Assembly: GCA_031285625.1 (NCBI GenBank)
Contig: JAITVV010000093.1
Location: forward strand, 124,001 to 188,000
Direction: 5' to 3'
Length of the DNA stretch: 64,000 nucleotides
Origin: Prevotella sp.
GTDB taxonomy: Bacteria > Bacteroidota > Bacteroidia > Bacteroidales > Dysgonomonadaceae
In this document: positions 17,017-25,949 of the stretch, piece by piece
Position numbering within the stretch: position 1 is the first letter of the stretch
Layout: each line of letters opens with the position of its first letter
The notes under the pieces: generated by a model
Told to the model about the DNA's origin: nothing
The model's input: only the letters and a program-made list of their open reading frames with translations
The model's database searches: none
Position numbers and translations under genes: made by a program

Positions 17017-18149
17017 CAATAGTTATCTTCATCCATTATGCCAAACCCTTTACGGTAAAAGTCTGTGGTCAGGAAATCAAAGTTGTTAAGTCCCGTATAT
17101 TTAAAGTCTTCGAATGTGTCTTTCGAGTTAGAATAATCATAGAATATCGATTTATTATATTTACGGTCAATAACAGACCAGTAACGAAGAGGTATCTGAT
17201 TCATGATATGCCTGTCATTGGTAGTCATAAAGAATTGCATATTCGAATTGCTTACTTTTTTGATAACGATATCCATCATTTTCTTCGAACTATCAAAATC
17301 AAGCCCTTCTCCCATATCATCAATAAGTAAACAGAACGACATATTACTCAATCGGGCGTAACCTAGCATAATAAAAAGAGATAAGGCTCTGAACATCCCC
17401 TGTGACATCTCACGTTGCGACACTGTATATTCGCCCTCTTCCTCAATGAAAAGGCCATACCAGCCGTCAGTCTCCTGAATATCGATATCTGAAACATAGT
17501 AGCCTAAGTCTTGCATTCCGGAAATTATGTCTGATATAAATTCTTCACCAAATTCTTCTCTACCCTTATGGAAGGTATAAATGAGAACATCCGGATCATC
17601 AATATCCTGATCGTCTCCGTCAATCTGAGTATAATCTTTAACCAATCGATTCTTTTCCAACTGATTAGCAAAAAGATAATTCTTTAATGATTGCCCCCAT
17701 AAGATAAAACTGTCAAAATATGGTTTTCCTTCTGCATTATCCGAAGTGATCACAAGTTCATAATCTTTGGTTTCAAATGATACATTATTATCAGAACTTA
17801 TAAGTATCTTCTTATTCCGATCCAATAAAACCTTACCATTAATAGTTAGTATTTCATCAGTTACAACTCTGTCTTTAAATGACAGAATATACTTATATGA
17901 AGACTCTCCTTCCGTGAACAATAATTCAAAGAACTCACTTGGACTAAACGCCTGTTTCAGATTTATCCTCCCAGATAACAGGTTTGCTATTTCGCGAATA
18001 ACATTCAACGTCCGACTCTTTCCCGATGCATTTTTCCCTATCAATAAATTGATATTATCAAAATAAGCAAAATCATCATCTTTTCCGACAATACTCCATT
18101 CGCGGGGCTCACCTGCATAACGTGTATATTTTAAAGCTCTAATTATCAT
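17016..18149 (-). CDS. AAA/ABC-type ATPase of a putative two-gene defence module
   Basis: A 377-residue soluble ATPase. Walker A GKNASGKS lies at 38-45, a signature-like SQREMSQGMFRALSL at 244-258, Walker B LLIDD at 274-278 with a D-loop GEGLD, and a switch region TTNDRHIMN at 309-317. The order and the insertion between Walker A and signature match OLD/AAA_15/AAA_21-type ATPases rather than transporters. It is the first gene of a two-gene unit with the TOPRIM protein, with a one-base stop/start overlap, and has a -7 box at 18201-18208. By analogy with PARIS and RloA/AbiL systems it may sense infection and control the TOPRIM effector. This is inference. Confidence 0.88.
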   Translation of the reverse strand: MIIRALKYTRYAGEPREWSIVGKDDDFAYFDNINLLIGKNASGKSRTLNVIREIANLLSGRINLKQAFSPSEFFELLFTEGESSYKYILSFKDRVVTDEILTINGKVLLDRNKKILISSDNNVSFETKDYELVITSDNAEGKPYFDSFILWGQSLKNYLFANQLEKNRLVKDYTQIDGDDQDIDDPDVLIYTFHKGREEFGEEFISDIISGMQDLGYYVSDIDIQETDGWYGLFIEEEGEYTVSQREMSQGMFRALSLFIMLGYARLSNMSFCLLIDDMGEGLDFDSSKKMMDIVIKKVSNSNMQFFMTTNDRHIMNQIPLRYWSVIDRKYNKSIFYDYSNSKDTFEDFKYTGLNNFDFLTTDFYRKGFGIMDEDNY

Positions 18150-18492
18150 CTATCTAAGTATTATAATAGAGAATACATTAATTCAGATCTGTTTTCTCTT
18201 CAAATATACACTTTTTATCAGAAAGTCGCATGTTCTAATTTACTTAAGTTTGGTCAATCCTTTTAACAACTTTCTTCGTTCGTTCTATCAAAAAAGTAAC
18301 AAAATAGACAAATAATACACTTTCTACAAATCTCAATAATATATTGATAATAAGAAAATTAAAATTTACATATCACAAAAAGGTGACAAAAGTAACAACT
18401 TTTAGCCTGTTTTAGATTGTTACTTTATCCACTATCTCATTGTGTAAAAGATCGTACAATAAGATAAACTTTATACATAAAGTTATAGATAG
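18150..18492. other. Intergenic region before the transporter operon
   Basis: The 601 bases between the ATPase gene and the adaptor gene contain no credible gene. This first part holds the ATPase promoter box and AT-rich sequence with AAAAAAGTAACAAAA-type motifs (for example at 18292), which also occur at 10684 and, in a variant, at 63885. The rest of the gap holds a palindromic repeat, an enhancer-like palindrome and a sigma-54 promoter, listed separately. Confidence 0.5.
18201..18208 (-). promoter_or_regulatory. Putative -7 promoter box (ATPase-TOPRIM pair)
   Basis: Minus strand reads TATATTTG, matching TAnnTTTG, 52 bases before the ATPase start codon. No clear -33 box. Confidence 0.4.
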
Positions 18493-18573
18493 TTGTCATG
18501 CTGACGAAGGAAGCATCTCGACTCGTTTATCAAGAAAAAAAGCGAAGAGATCCGTCGTTCCTCAGGATGACAA
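18493..18573. repeat. Palindromic intergenic repeat, complete copy
   Basis: About 80 bases with imperfect 26-base terminal inverted repeats: 18494-18519 (TGTCATGCTGACGAAGGAAG...) and 18547-18572 (...CGTTCCTCAGGATGACA). It belongs to the family of short GTCATnCTGA...GAAnnATCTC repeats scattered in many Bacteroidetes genomes. A second copy starts at 63934. It carries no protein gene and may be a non-autonomous element or a structured RNA signal. Confidence 0.8.
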
Positions 18574-18642
18574 AATAAAATAATATGAATTCCAGAATCC
18601 TTTCCAACTTGAATATAGAGAAGAATTTATTTTCGTACAAAG

Positions 18643-18658
18643 TGTCCGATATCGGACA
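18643..18658. promoter_or_regulatory. Enhancer-like perfect palindrome for the NtrC-type regulator
   Basis: TGTCCGATATCGGACA is a perfect 16-bp palindrome. It sits about 60 bases upstream of the -24/-12 promoter, the usual place for binding sites of sigma-54 activators. The regulator encoded at 30116-31468 at the end of the same gene block is the natural candidate to bind it. Binding is inferred. Confidence 0.7.
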
Positions 18659-18703
18659 TTAGATAAGATACATAAATAATTCATAATATGACATTTATAT
18701 ATA

Positions 18704-18719
18704 TGGCATACGACTTGGT
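18704..18719 (+). promoter_or_regulatory. Sigma-54 (-24/-12) promoter of the transporter operon
   Basis: TGGCATACGACTTGGT matches TGGCACnnnnnTTGCW with the correct spacing; GG and TTG are kept, and there are two mismatches (C to T, C to G). It lies 31 bases before the adaptor ATG. The presence of a sigma-54 activator gene downstream supports it. Confidence 0.7.
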
Positions 18720-18750
18720 ATATATCATGTAAACTATTAAATAATTAAAT

Positions 18751-20001
18751 ATGGATAGGGAAATACCTTTGAGTATACAACAAAAACAAAAACAAAAACG
18801 AAAACAAATAATTAAATACGGATCTATTCTGCTTGTAATAGTAATAGCTATTGTATTTATTCTTAATTTTCTACAAAGTTCCATATCTCAAAAAAATATA
18901 CTATTGGGAACAGCTGACAGAGGTACAATTGAGATAACTGTAAATGCCTCAGGCAAGATTATTCCTCTAACTGAAGAAATTATTGTTTCTCCTATCAATA
19001 GCCGTATTCTGGAGGTTTACAAAGAAGCCGGAGACTCAGTCGGTGCCGAGGAACCTATACTAAAACTGGAACTAGCCTCAATAGAAACTGACTATAAACA
19101 AAAACTGGACGAAAAAGAAATGATGAGAAGCAAACTCATTCAATCTCAAGTCGGCCTGGATAATTCACTTTCTGACCTACAGATGCAACTAGAGGTAAAA
19201 GATATGAAAATGAGGCAACTACAAACAGAACTGAAAAATGAGAAATATCTGGATAGTATAGGTGCGAGTACTTCCGATAAAGTTCGGCAAGTTGCCCTAA
19301 ATTTTGAAGTAGCAAAACTCGAATTACAACAGTTGAGACAGCAGATAAATAATGAAAAGAAAAATGCGGCAGCAGAAGTTAAAGTAAAAGAACTGGAACT
19401 GAGCATTTTCGAAAAATCACTGGCAGAGAGCGCACGTCTATTAAAAGATGCCCGGATTTTATCTCCACAAAAAGCAACCCTTACTTATGTAAATAATCAG
19501 ATAGGATCTCAGGTATCGGCAGGTACGCAGATTGCCATTGTATCAGATTTAAGCCACTACAAAGTATTGGCAGAAATAGCCGATAGTTATGCCGAAAAAT
19601 TAAGCTCTGGTGCAAAGGCTATTATCAAAATCGGACAGATGCAATTGGATGGCACTGTTGTCAATATCACCCCTTCTGTAAAAAATGGAGTTATAAACTT
19701 TACCGTAATGCTCAAAGATGCAGGTAATTCAAGACTCAGAAGTGGACTGAAAACGGATGTATATGTAACTCATGGTATACAGGATGATGTTGTACGCATA
19801 CCTAACTCCTCCTACTACATTGGCCCCGGAGAATACGAATTATGGGTAGTCAAAGATGGTAATGCCGAAAAACGAAAAATAAAATTAGGCGAAAGCAGCT
19901 TCGAATATGTAGAAGTTACAAGTGGACTTAATGTCGGCGAACAAGTGATTATATCTGATATGAATCAATATAAAAATAAACAAACTCTAAAAATAAATTA
20001 G
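18751..20001 (+). CDS. HlyD/MacA-type periplasmic adaptor (membrane fusion protein)
   Basis: A 416-residue protein with a basic N-terminus (repeated Gln-Lys), one membrane anchor (about 20-42), then the classic adaptor order: beta/lipoyl half (ILEVYKEAGDSVGAEEPIL), a long coiled-coil hairpin (about 105-230), the second lipoyl half, a beta-barrel and a membrane-proximal domain ending EQVIISDM. It should link the inner-membrane ABC transporter to the TolC-like channel. It is the first gene after the sigma-54 promoter, and the ABC ATPase follows 32 bases downstream. The exported substrate is unknown. Confidence 0.93.
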   Translation: MDREIPLSIQQKQKQKRKQIIKYGSILLVIVIAIVFILNFLQSSISQKNILLGTADRGTIEITVNASGKIIPLTEEIIVSPINSRILEVYKEAGDSVGAEEPILKLELASIETDYKQKLDEKEMMRSKLIQSQVGLDNSLSDLQMQLEVKDMKMRQLQTELKNEKYLDSIGASTSDKVRQVALNFEVAKLELQQLRQQINNEKKNAAAEVKVKELELSIFEKSLAESARLLKDARILSPQKATLTYVNNQIGSQVSAGTQIAIVSDLSHYKVLAEIADSYAEKLSSGAKAIIKIGQMQLDGTVVNITPSVKNGVINFTVMLKDAGNSRLRSGLKTDVYVTHGIQDDVVRIPNSSYYIGPGEYELWVVKDGNAEKRKIKLGESSFEYVEVTSGLNVGEQVIISDMNQYKNKQTLKIN

Positions 20002-20033
20002 TAGTAATAAATCATTAACAAATATTTAGCACT

Positions 20034-20702
20034 ATGTCAATCATCAATTTACAAGGTATTACAAAGATATACCGAACAAAGGAAGTTGAAACTGTAGCAT
20101 TGGAAAATGTAAATCTGGAGGTAGAAAAAGGCGACTTTCTTTCAGTAATGGGGCCTTCGGGTTGTGGAAAGAGTACGATGCTTAACATCATGGGATTGCT
20201 CGACGTAGCCAATGAAGGAAAAATTCTCATCAATGGTACAGAAACCAATAATATGAAAGATAAGGAAATGGCGGAGTTCCGAAATAAAACTCTAGGATTT
20301 GTTTTTCAAAGTTTCCACTTGATAAATTCATTAAATGTACTTGACAATGTGGAGCTCCCCCTTCTTTATCGTAAATCGGGCGAAACCAGCCGCCGCGAAT
20401 TAGCAAAGCAAGTATTGGAAAAAGTGGGTCTTTCTCATCGTATGAAGCATTTCCCATCACAGCTTTCCGGAGGGCAATGTCAGCGTGTTGCTATCGCCCG
20501 TGCCATCATAGGTAATCCTCAGATTATATTAGCCGATGAGCCTACCGGTAATCTGGATAGTAAAATGGGTACGGAAATTATGGACTTATTATTCGAATTG
20601 AACAATGAAGGTACAACAATTGTGATGGTTACCCATGATGAACATATAGCCAAGAGTACAAAACGCATCATCCGTTTCTTTGACGGAAGACGTGTAGAGT
20701 AA
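20034..20702 (+). CDS. ABC transporter ATPase, MacB/LolD type
   Basis: A 222-residue ATPase with Walker A GPSGCGKST, Q-loop FVFQSFHL, signature LSGGQCQR, Walker B ILADEPTGNLDS and switch THDEH. The spacing and the KIYRTKEVETVAL start are those of the MacB/LolD subgroup that works with FtsX-like permeases and does mechanical work rather than classical transport. It is the only ATPase in the operon, so it probably serves all six permeases downstream. A 161-base gap with no gene separates it from the first permease. Confidence 0.96.
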   Translation: MSIINLQGITKIYRTKEVETVALENVNLEVEKGDFLSVMGPSGCGKSTMLNIMGLLDVANEGKILINGTETNNMKDKEMAEFRNKTLGFVFQSFHLINSLNVLDNVELPLLYRKSGETSRRELAKQVLEKVGLSHRMKHFPSQLSGGQCQRVAIARAIIGNPQIILADEPTGNLDSKMGTEIMDLLFELNNEGTTIVMVTHDEHIAKSTKRIIRFFDGRRVE

Positions 20703-20863
20703 GATCGCTCTTATTATCGGATTAAATCTGTATATATCGTATTTCCAGAAATCAGTCTTCAAATTATAATAAAATCTGCGTTGTCTACATTTATTCCCTA
20801 TGATAAGCGTATTGTATCCCGCACAGAAAATCAGTAGAGCACAACCTGCAAGAGGCATAACCG

Positions 20864-22147
20864 ATGAAAATAAGTTATTTTAAACAAGCAATAAGAACGA
20901 TTAAGGATAATCCTTATTCAGCATTTATATCCATTATAGGGGTCGCCTTATCTATTGGTCTTATCATATCATTATTAGTTGCCATACGGGCCAAAGTGAT
21001 GGATCTGGATCCTGAGAATAACCGTTCGCGCTCGCTATATGTAAAGTGGGTTGGAGTAAAAGAAAAGGAAACTAAAGATCATGTCGTTAATGGTTTTATG
21101 TCGTTAAAAACAATCAGGGAATGTTTTCAGTCCCTGAAAACACCTGAAGCTGTTACTGTATCGTCTTTTATCCATTCACATCTGGCAACATTACCCGGAG
21201 GAGGCAATCAGAAAAGGTGCTATGTTCTGTATACCGACGACATTTTCTGGAAAGTATTTGATTTCAAATTCACAGATGGAAAAGGGTATAATAAACAGGA
21301 GTTTGAATCGGGAATAAAAAAGATAGTTATAAGCAAACAATTGGCTCGTACAATCTTCGGTACTGCAGAGAATATAATAGGAAAACAAATGCAGTTGAAT
21401 TATATAACATATACAGTCTCTGGTATAGTCGAAGATCTTTCTCCTATAACTGTTGCTACCTATGCTCATGCATGGATACCTTATACCTCTGTACAACAAA
21501 GCCAAAGTTCGGATTCAGAAGGTATAACCGGCATGTATAAATGCCAGATCATAGCTAATTCTCCCAACGATTTCGAAGCTATACGTAAAGAAGTAGAACA
21601 ACAGGTCGATCGTTATAATACGACTTTAGTCAATTATAAAGTTGAATTCTATGGTCAACCGGATATCAGGTATGTAGAAGATCATCGCTTTGGTGCCGGT
21701 TATCCGGATATGAAAAGATCATATTTGTCCGATATAGGAATGATTCTCATTCTGTTATTAGTGCCTGCAATCAACTTGTCAGGGCTTACACTGTCACGAA
21801 TGAGAAAAAGAATAACAGAATTAGGTGTTAGAAAGGCCTATGGAGCAACAAAGACGACACTAATGGGACAAGTCATAAGTGAACAATTGGTATACTCTCT
21901 TATCGGGAGCGCTTTAGGATTGTTATTATCATTTATTACAGTTCACTTTATCAGTGATTATGGATTTAATCAAAATAACTATTTCGGCTTAGATATTAAA
22001 GGTGATTTTAATCCTGCAGTATTTATCACGCCTACGACATTTCTCCTGGCATTTATCTTTTGTCTCATTATTAACCTGCTATGTGCCGGAATTCCTGCAT
22101 GGAAAGTATCGTCTGTGCCTATAGTTGACTCATTAAAGGAGGAATAA
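20864..22147 (+). CDS. FtsX/MacB-like ABC permease, type A, pair 1
   Basis: A 427-residue inner-membrane protein with a MacB layout: one N-terminal helix (about 20-42), a large periplasmic domain (about 45-285), then three C-terminal helices. TELGVRKAYGA (just after the second helix) is the cytoplasmic coupling motif typical of FtsX domains. It starts MKISYFKQAIRTIK, the type A start shared with the genes at 23418 and 25950, but it is the most diverged of the three. The partner type B gene follows after 2 bases. Confidence 0.93.
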   Translation: MKISYFKQAIRTIKDNPYSAFISIIGVALSIGLIISLLVAIRAKVMDLDPENNRSRSLYVKWVGVKEKETKDHVVNGFMSLKTIRECFQSLKTPEAVTVSSFIHSHLATLPGGGNQKRCYVLYTDDIFWKVFDFKFTDGKGYNKQEFESGIKKIVISKQLARTIFGTAENIIGKQMQLNYITYTVSGIVEDLSPITVATYAHAWIPYTSVQQSQSSDSEGITGMYKCQIIANSPNDFEAIRKEVEQQVDRYNTTLVNYKVEFYGQPDIRYVEDHRFGAGYPDMKRSYLSDIGMILILLLVPAINLSGLTLSRMRKRITELGVRKAYGATKTTLMGQVISEQLVYSLIGSALGLLLSFITVHFISDYGFNQNNYFGLDIKGDFNPAVFITPTTFLLAFIFCLIINLLCAGIPAWKVSSVPIVDSLKEE

Positions 22148-22149
22148 AT

Positions 22150-23403
22150 ATGCTGAAACAAATATTTATAATAATATTCAATCAACGTAAAAACAATTTC
22201 TGGATACTGTCCGAACTATTGTTTGTTGCGGTATGCCTTTGGTACATAGTTGACTATATGGGAATACTACAATCTATAAAGAATATCCCTTTGGGATATA
22301 ATATAGAGAATACATACCGTATCGATTTAAGTGAGCGTATAGAAGGTAGTGACAATTATATTTCTCCTACAGATAAAATAACTACCACAGGTGAAGACTT
22401 ATTGTCTATAGTGGAGATTATCCGGCAATATCCGGCAATAGAATCTGTAAGTCTATCCATTGCTTCACAACCTTATGCAGCAACTCCATATAGCCAGATA
22501 TTCTATAAAAAGTTACTTTGTGACACGATCGGTATTTCGGCTCAGGAATATAGGGTTACCCCATCATTTTTTGACGTATTTAAGACTCAATCTATTGACA
22601 GAAAAGATTTAAAACAAGCATTAAATATGCATTCCATCATCATATCTTCGAATACTGCAGCAGAACTTGTGGAAAATGATAATGTAATCGGTAAAACTAT
22701 AGTAATAGGAGAAAATGGTCCGGAAAAACAGATAACAGCACAGTATATTCCGGTTAGATGGACAGAATATTTTAAGGCTAATCTTTCATTTTATACCTTA
22801 TTATCAGAGGATGAAATTGCTAAGACGGTGAATCCGGATAACCTGTCACAAATAGAATTGTGTATAAGGGTGAAACCTAACATGGATCACGACTTTATCG
22901 ATACTTTCATCAAGGATATGGGAAGTAAGGTAATGATAGGTAATATTTATCTGATGGATGTACGCCCGACGTCTTACATTCGGAAAGGTGCTATAGGACC
23001 CGAAGAAAGTACCATATTCGTAAGAACCTTTCTTTTGGAGTTTTTATTGATCAACATATTTCTGGGAATATCAGGTGTATTTGGCTTACGAACTCAGCAA
23101 CGAAGGAGCGAATTGGGGTTACGCATAGCCTTGGGATCCCGTCGGACAGATTTACAACTATTGGTTATCGCAGAAGGGTTATTGTTGTTGACCGTAGTAA
23201 TGGTACCGGTTATTTTCATAGCGTTCAACTTTGGACTTTTTGAACTGGTTCATGTAGATTGGGTGGAATTTACCCCTATCCGTTTCATTTCCAGTATTTT
23301 TATCACATATATCATATTGGCATGTATCATTCTCATCGGAACATGGTACCCCGCTTATCGTACAACTCTTATCAATCCTGCAGAAGCACTACATAACCAA
23401 TAA
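22150..23403 (+). CDS. FtsX/MacB-like ABC permease, type B, pair 1
   Basis: A 417-residue membrane protein with one N-terminal helix, a large periplasmic domain and three C-terminal helices. It starts MLKQIFIIIFNQRKNNFWIL, the type B pattern also found at 24674 and 27214, and carries the coupling motif RRSELGLRIALGS. Type B proteins keep LLINIFLGISGVFGLRTQ before that motif, unlike type A. It probably forms a heterodimer with the type A gene just upstream. A short tandem repeat of ATCCGGCAAT occurs near 22422. Confidence 0.92.
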   Translation: MLKQIFIIIFNQRKNNFWILSELLFVAVCLWYIVDYMGILQSIKNIPLGYNIENTYRIDLSERIEGSDNYISPTDKITTTGEDLLSIVEIIRQYPAIESVSLSIASQPYAATPYSQIFYKKLLCDTIGISAQEYRVTPSFFDVFKTQSIDRKDLKQALNMHSIIISSNTAAELVENDNVIGKTIVIGENGPEKQITAQYIPVRWTEYFKANLSFYTLLSEDEIAKTVNPDNLSQIELCIRVKPNMDHDFIDTFIKDMGSKVMIGNIYLMDVRPTSYIRKGAIGPEESTIFVRTFLLEFLLINIFLGISGVFGLRTQQRRSELGLRIALGSRRTDLQLLVIAEGLLLLTVVMVPVIFIAFNFGLFELVHVDWVEFTPIRFISSIFITYIILACIILIGTWYPAYRTTLINPAEALHNQ

Positions 23404-23417
23404 TACAAATTAAAATC

Positions 23418-24677
23418 ATGTATAAAACCTACCTCAAACAAGCTATTGAAATGCTGAAGCAAAATAAGTTTATCAGCATTATTACAATCATAGGCACAGC
23501 ACTTGCCATTATGATGATCATGGTGATTATAGTGACCGATTCTATAAAAACAACTAACATCCCACCTGAAATAAATAGGGATAGAACCCTGTATATTTTA
23601 CGTGAATGGACAAAAAGAAAGGATGGAAAAGGGAATAGTCAAAACGGGACCATTAGCTATAAGGTATATAAAACATATATATCTGAGATGAAAGTACCTG
23701 AACTACATTCTGCTATAGCCATGGAATGGGAAAAAAGTGTCATAACATCTCCTGAAAACGAAATGGAACGTGTGCCTATGGATTTAAAGCCAATAGATGC
23801 AAATTATTGGAAAATTATGTCTTTTTCCTTCGTTAGTGGAAAGCCTTTTACACAAGAAGATTTTGATTCGGGACTAAAAAAAGCTGTTATAACAGAAAAT
23901 ACTTCAAAAACATTATTTGGTACTCAGAATGCTCTGGGCAAAACAATAAATATAAATTTCATACCATACACAGTAGTTGGAATTATAAAGGATGTATCAC
24001 CTATATTTCATTACGCTTATTCTAACGTATATATTCCGTATACTTCGCGTGAGGCATATGAAAGTAACTGGTTTCGTATTATGGCTTTAGCTAAGAATAA
24101 ACAGGATTTTGGCTTGATAGATAATGAAATCAGAGCCATGGAACGAAAATTTAATTCTGTTGACACAGAATGGGATCTGGAATTAAAAGGACCATATGAT
24201 CACTCGGCACAAGAAATATCCAGAAATTCAGAAGAAGACCCGGATATGAAAAGCCAGTTAAGAAAAACGATATTTATATTATGTATTCTTTTACTAGTTC
24301 CGGCAATCAATCTATCTAGTTTCAGCCTTTCGCGTATAAAAAAACGGAGAGAAGAGATAGGTATTAGAAAAGCATTTGGCGCAAAAAAATATGTTATACT
24401 TATTCAGGTACTCTACGAAAATTTGATCACTTCGCTTATTGGAGGTATAATTGGACTCCTGTTATCATATGCTGTTGTTATATGGCTTAAACAATGGTTG
24501 TTAGGCATAAACTCCGACAGCATTGTACCATTAGAAGCATTTATATCGTTGCCTATCTTTATTGCTGTATTTATTGTTTGTATACTACTTAACTTACTTT
24601 CGGCGGGAATCCCTGCTTACAAAGCATCCAAAGTAAAAATTATAGATTCACTTAACCAAAATAACGAAAAATCATGA
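23418..24677 (+). CDS. FtsX/MacB-like ABC permease, type A, pair 2
   Basis: A 419-residue type A permease starting MYKTYLKQAIEMLKQNKFIS. Its first 60 residues are close to the permease at 25950, and both are 419 residues long, which indicates a recent tandem duplication. Coupling motif EEIGIRKAFGAKK is present. It overlaps its type B partner by 4 bases (ATGA), so the pair is translationally coupled. Confidence 0.93.
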   Translation: MYKTYLKQAIEMLKQNKFISIITIIGTALAIMMIMVIIVTDSIKTTNIPPEINRDRTLYILREWTKRKDGKGNSQNGTISYKVYKTYISEMKVPELHSAIAMEWEKSVITSPENEMERVPMDLKPIDANYWKIMSFSFVSGKPFTQEDFDSGLKKAVITENTSKTLFGTQNALGKTININFIPYTVVGIIKDVSPIFHYAYSNVYIPYTSREAYESNWFRIMALAKNKQDFGLIDNEIRAMERKFNSVDTEWDLELKGPYDHSAQEISRNSEEDPDMKSQLRKTIFILCILLLVPAINLSSFSLSRIKKRREEIGIRKAFGAKKYVILIQVLYENLITSLIGGIIGLLLSYAVVIWLKQWLLGINSDSIVPLEAFISLPIFIAVFIVCILLNLLSAGIPAYKASKVKIIDSLNQNNEKS

Positions 24678-25927
24678 TAAAGCATATATTAAAAATAATC
24701 TGGACAGAGCGCAAGGTGAACGCATGGATTCTTTTAGAACTTATTCTCGTATTTTGCATATTATGGTTTTGTGCCGATTATATGCTTTATATAGGTAAAA
24801 AATATATCGAACCCAGAGGATTTGATATCACACATACTTACAAGGTAGGAATAAACCTGAAGGAAGAAGGACGCAAAATCGCGAGTTTCGGGACTGACGA
24901 GGAAAAGAAACAAATGCTTGACCATCTTTGGACTATATATGACAGAGTAAAACAATATCCCGCGATAGAAAATGTCAGTTATTCTTTTTCTGCCGCGCCC
25001 TATTCAGGCTCCTGGTCTTCGGGAGACTTCACCATGGACTCTGTTGTTGTACCGCATCGACGCAAAACGGTATCCCCCGGTTTTTTTGAGGTTTTCGACA
25101 TTAAAATCATTCACGGAAAGGCTTTTACTTTTGATAATATAATTGCGGAAAACCCAGCTATGATAGGCCCCGGGGCCAACAATATGTTTGGCCCGAGAAA
25201 ACCAGAGAATGTAGACTATGCAAAATACTCCGAAGAATATAAATATAAAATCATTGGGGTAGCAAATAAGGTGAAAAAGAGCGAGTACGAGAATTATGAA
25301 CAAATATTATATTTCCCTCTAAAAAAAGATAATATGAATATTCTTGATTACCGGGAAATGTGTATTAGAGTAAAACCTGAAGCCGATAAAAATTTCGTAG
25401 AACAATTTAAAAAGGATATGACAAGACAACTGGAGATTGAACATTATTTCTTATCATCTATCACACCACTCGAAAATGACAGGGAAATCCATATGGACTG
25501 GAACGGTTATTCAAACAATTTTAAAAGTATATATTCTGTTTCCGCCTTCCTTATTATAAATATCTTTTTGGGGGTAATAGGCACATTCTGGTTCAGAATA
25601 CAATCACGCAGAAATGAGATAGGACTCCGGATAGCTTTGGGTGCAACGAAGAAAAATATAAAACGGATATTTATAAGTGAAACTCTCCTTCTGTTATTTC
25701 TGGCTAGTATTATCGCTACGATATTTTGCATAAACATAAGCATATCTGATATCTTAAAAGATATAGGAGTACCAGTTATCGACAAAGATGAGAGTTCTGT
25801 TATTTCACAATTGACAAACTATATAGCGACTTTCGCATTCCTTGCCATTATTGCCTTCATTGCAGTATGGTATCCCGCAATGAAGGCTTCGAAGATACAA
25901 CCAGCAGAAACATTGAGAGCAGAATAA
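24674..25927 (+). CDS. FtsX/MacB-like ABC permease, type B, pair 2
   Basis: A 417-residue type B permease (start MIKHILKIIWTERKVNAWIL), very similar at the N-terminus to the gene at 27214. Coupling motif RRNEIGLRIALGATKK follows LIINIFLGVIGTFWFR. The start overlaps the stop of the type A gene by 4 bases. Confidence 0.93.
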   Translation: MIKHILKIIWTERKVNAWILLELILVFCILWFCADYMLYIGKKYIEPRGFDITHTYKVGINLKEEGRKIASFGTDEEKKQMLDHLWTIYDRVKQYPAIENVSYSFSAAPYSGSWSSGDFTMDSVVVPHRRKTVSPGFFEVFDIKIIHGKAFTFDNIIAENPAMIGPGANNMFGPRKPENVDYAKYSEEYKYKIIGVANKVKKSEYENYEQILYFPLKKDNMNILDYREMCIRVKPEADKNFVEQFKKDMTRQLEIEHYFLSSITPLENDREIHMDWNGYSNNFKSIYSVSAFLIINIFLGVIGTFWFRIQSRRNEIGLRIALGATKKNIKRIFISETLLLLFLASIIATIFCINISISDILKDIGVPVIDKDESSVISQLTNYIATFAFLAIIAFIAVWYPAMKASKIQPAETLRAE

Positions 25928-25949
25928 CTATTGAAAAAACAGTTGAACT

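Noticed and set aside
16716-17330. Plus-strand frames over the TOPRIM and ATPase genes
   Set aside because: They lie opposite two genes with clear family motifs and look like shadows.
18498-18578. A 26-codon open frame (MLTKEASRLVYQ...) inside the palindromic repeat
   Set aside because: It follows from the repeat sequence itself; both arms are part of an inverted repeat, and such frames are common artefacts in this repeat family.
20589-20858. An 89-codon minus-strand frame partly in the gap before the first permease
   Set aside because: It overlaps the ABC ATPase gene on the other strand and shows no recognisable protein features.
22420-22441. Tandem repeat ATCCGGCAAT x2 inside a permease gene
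   Set aside because: Two copies only, within an open coding frame; probably chance or a minor slippage event.
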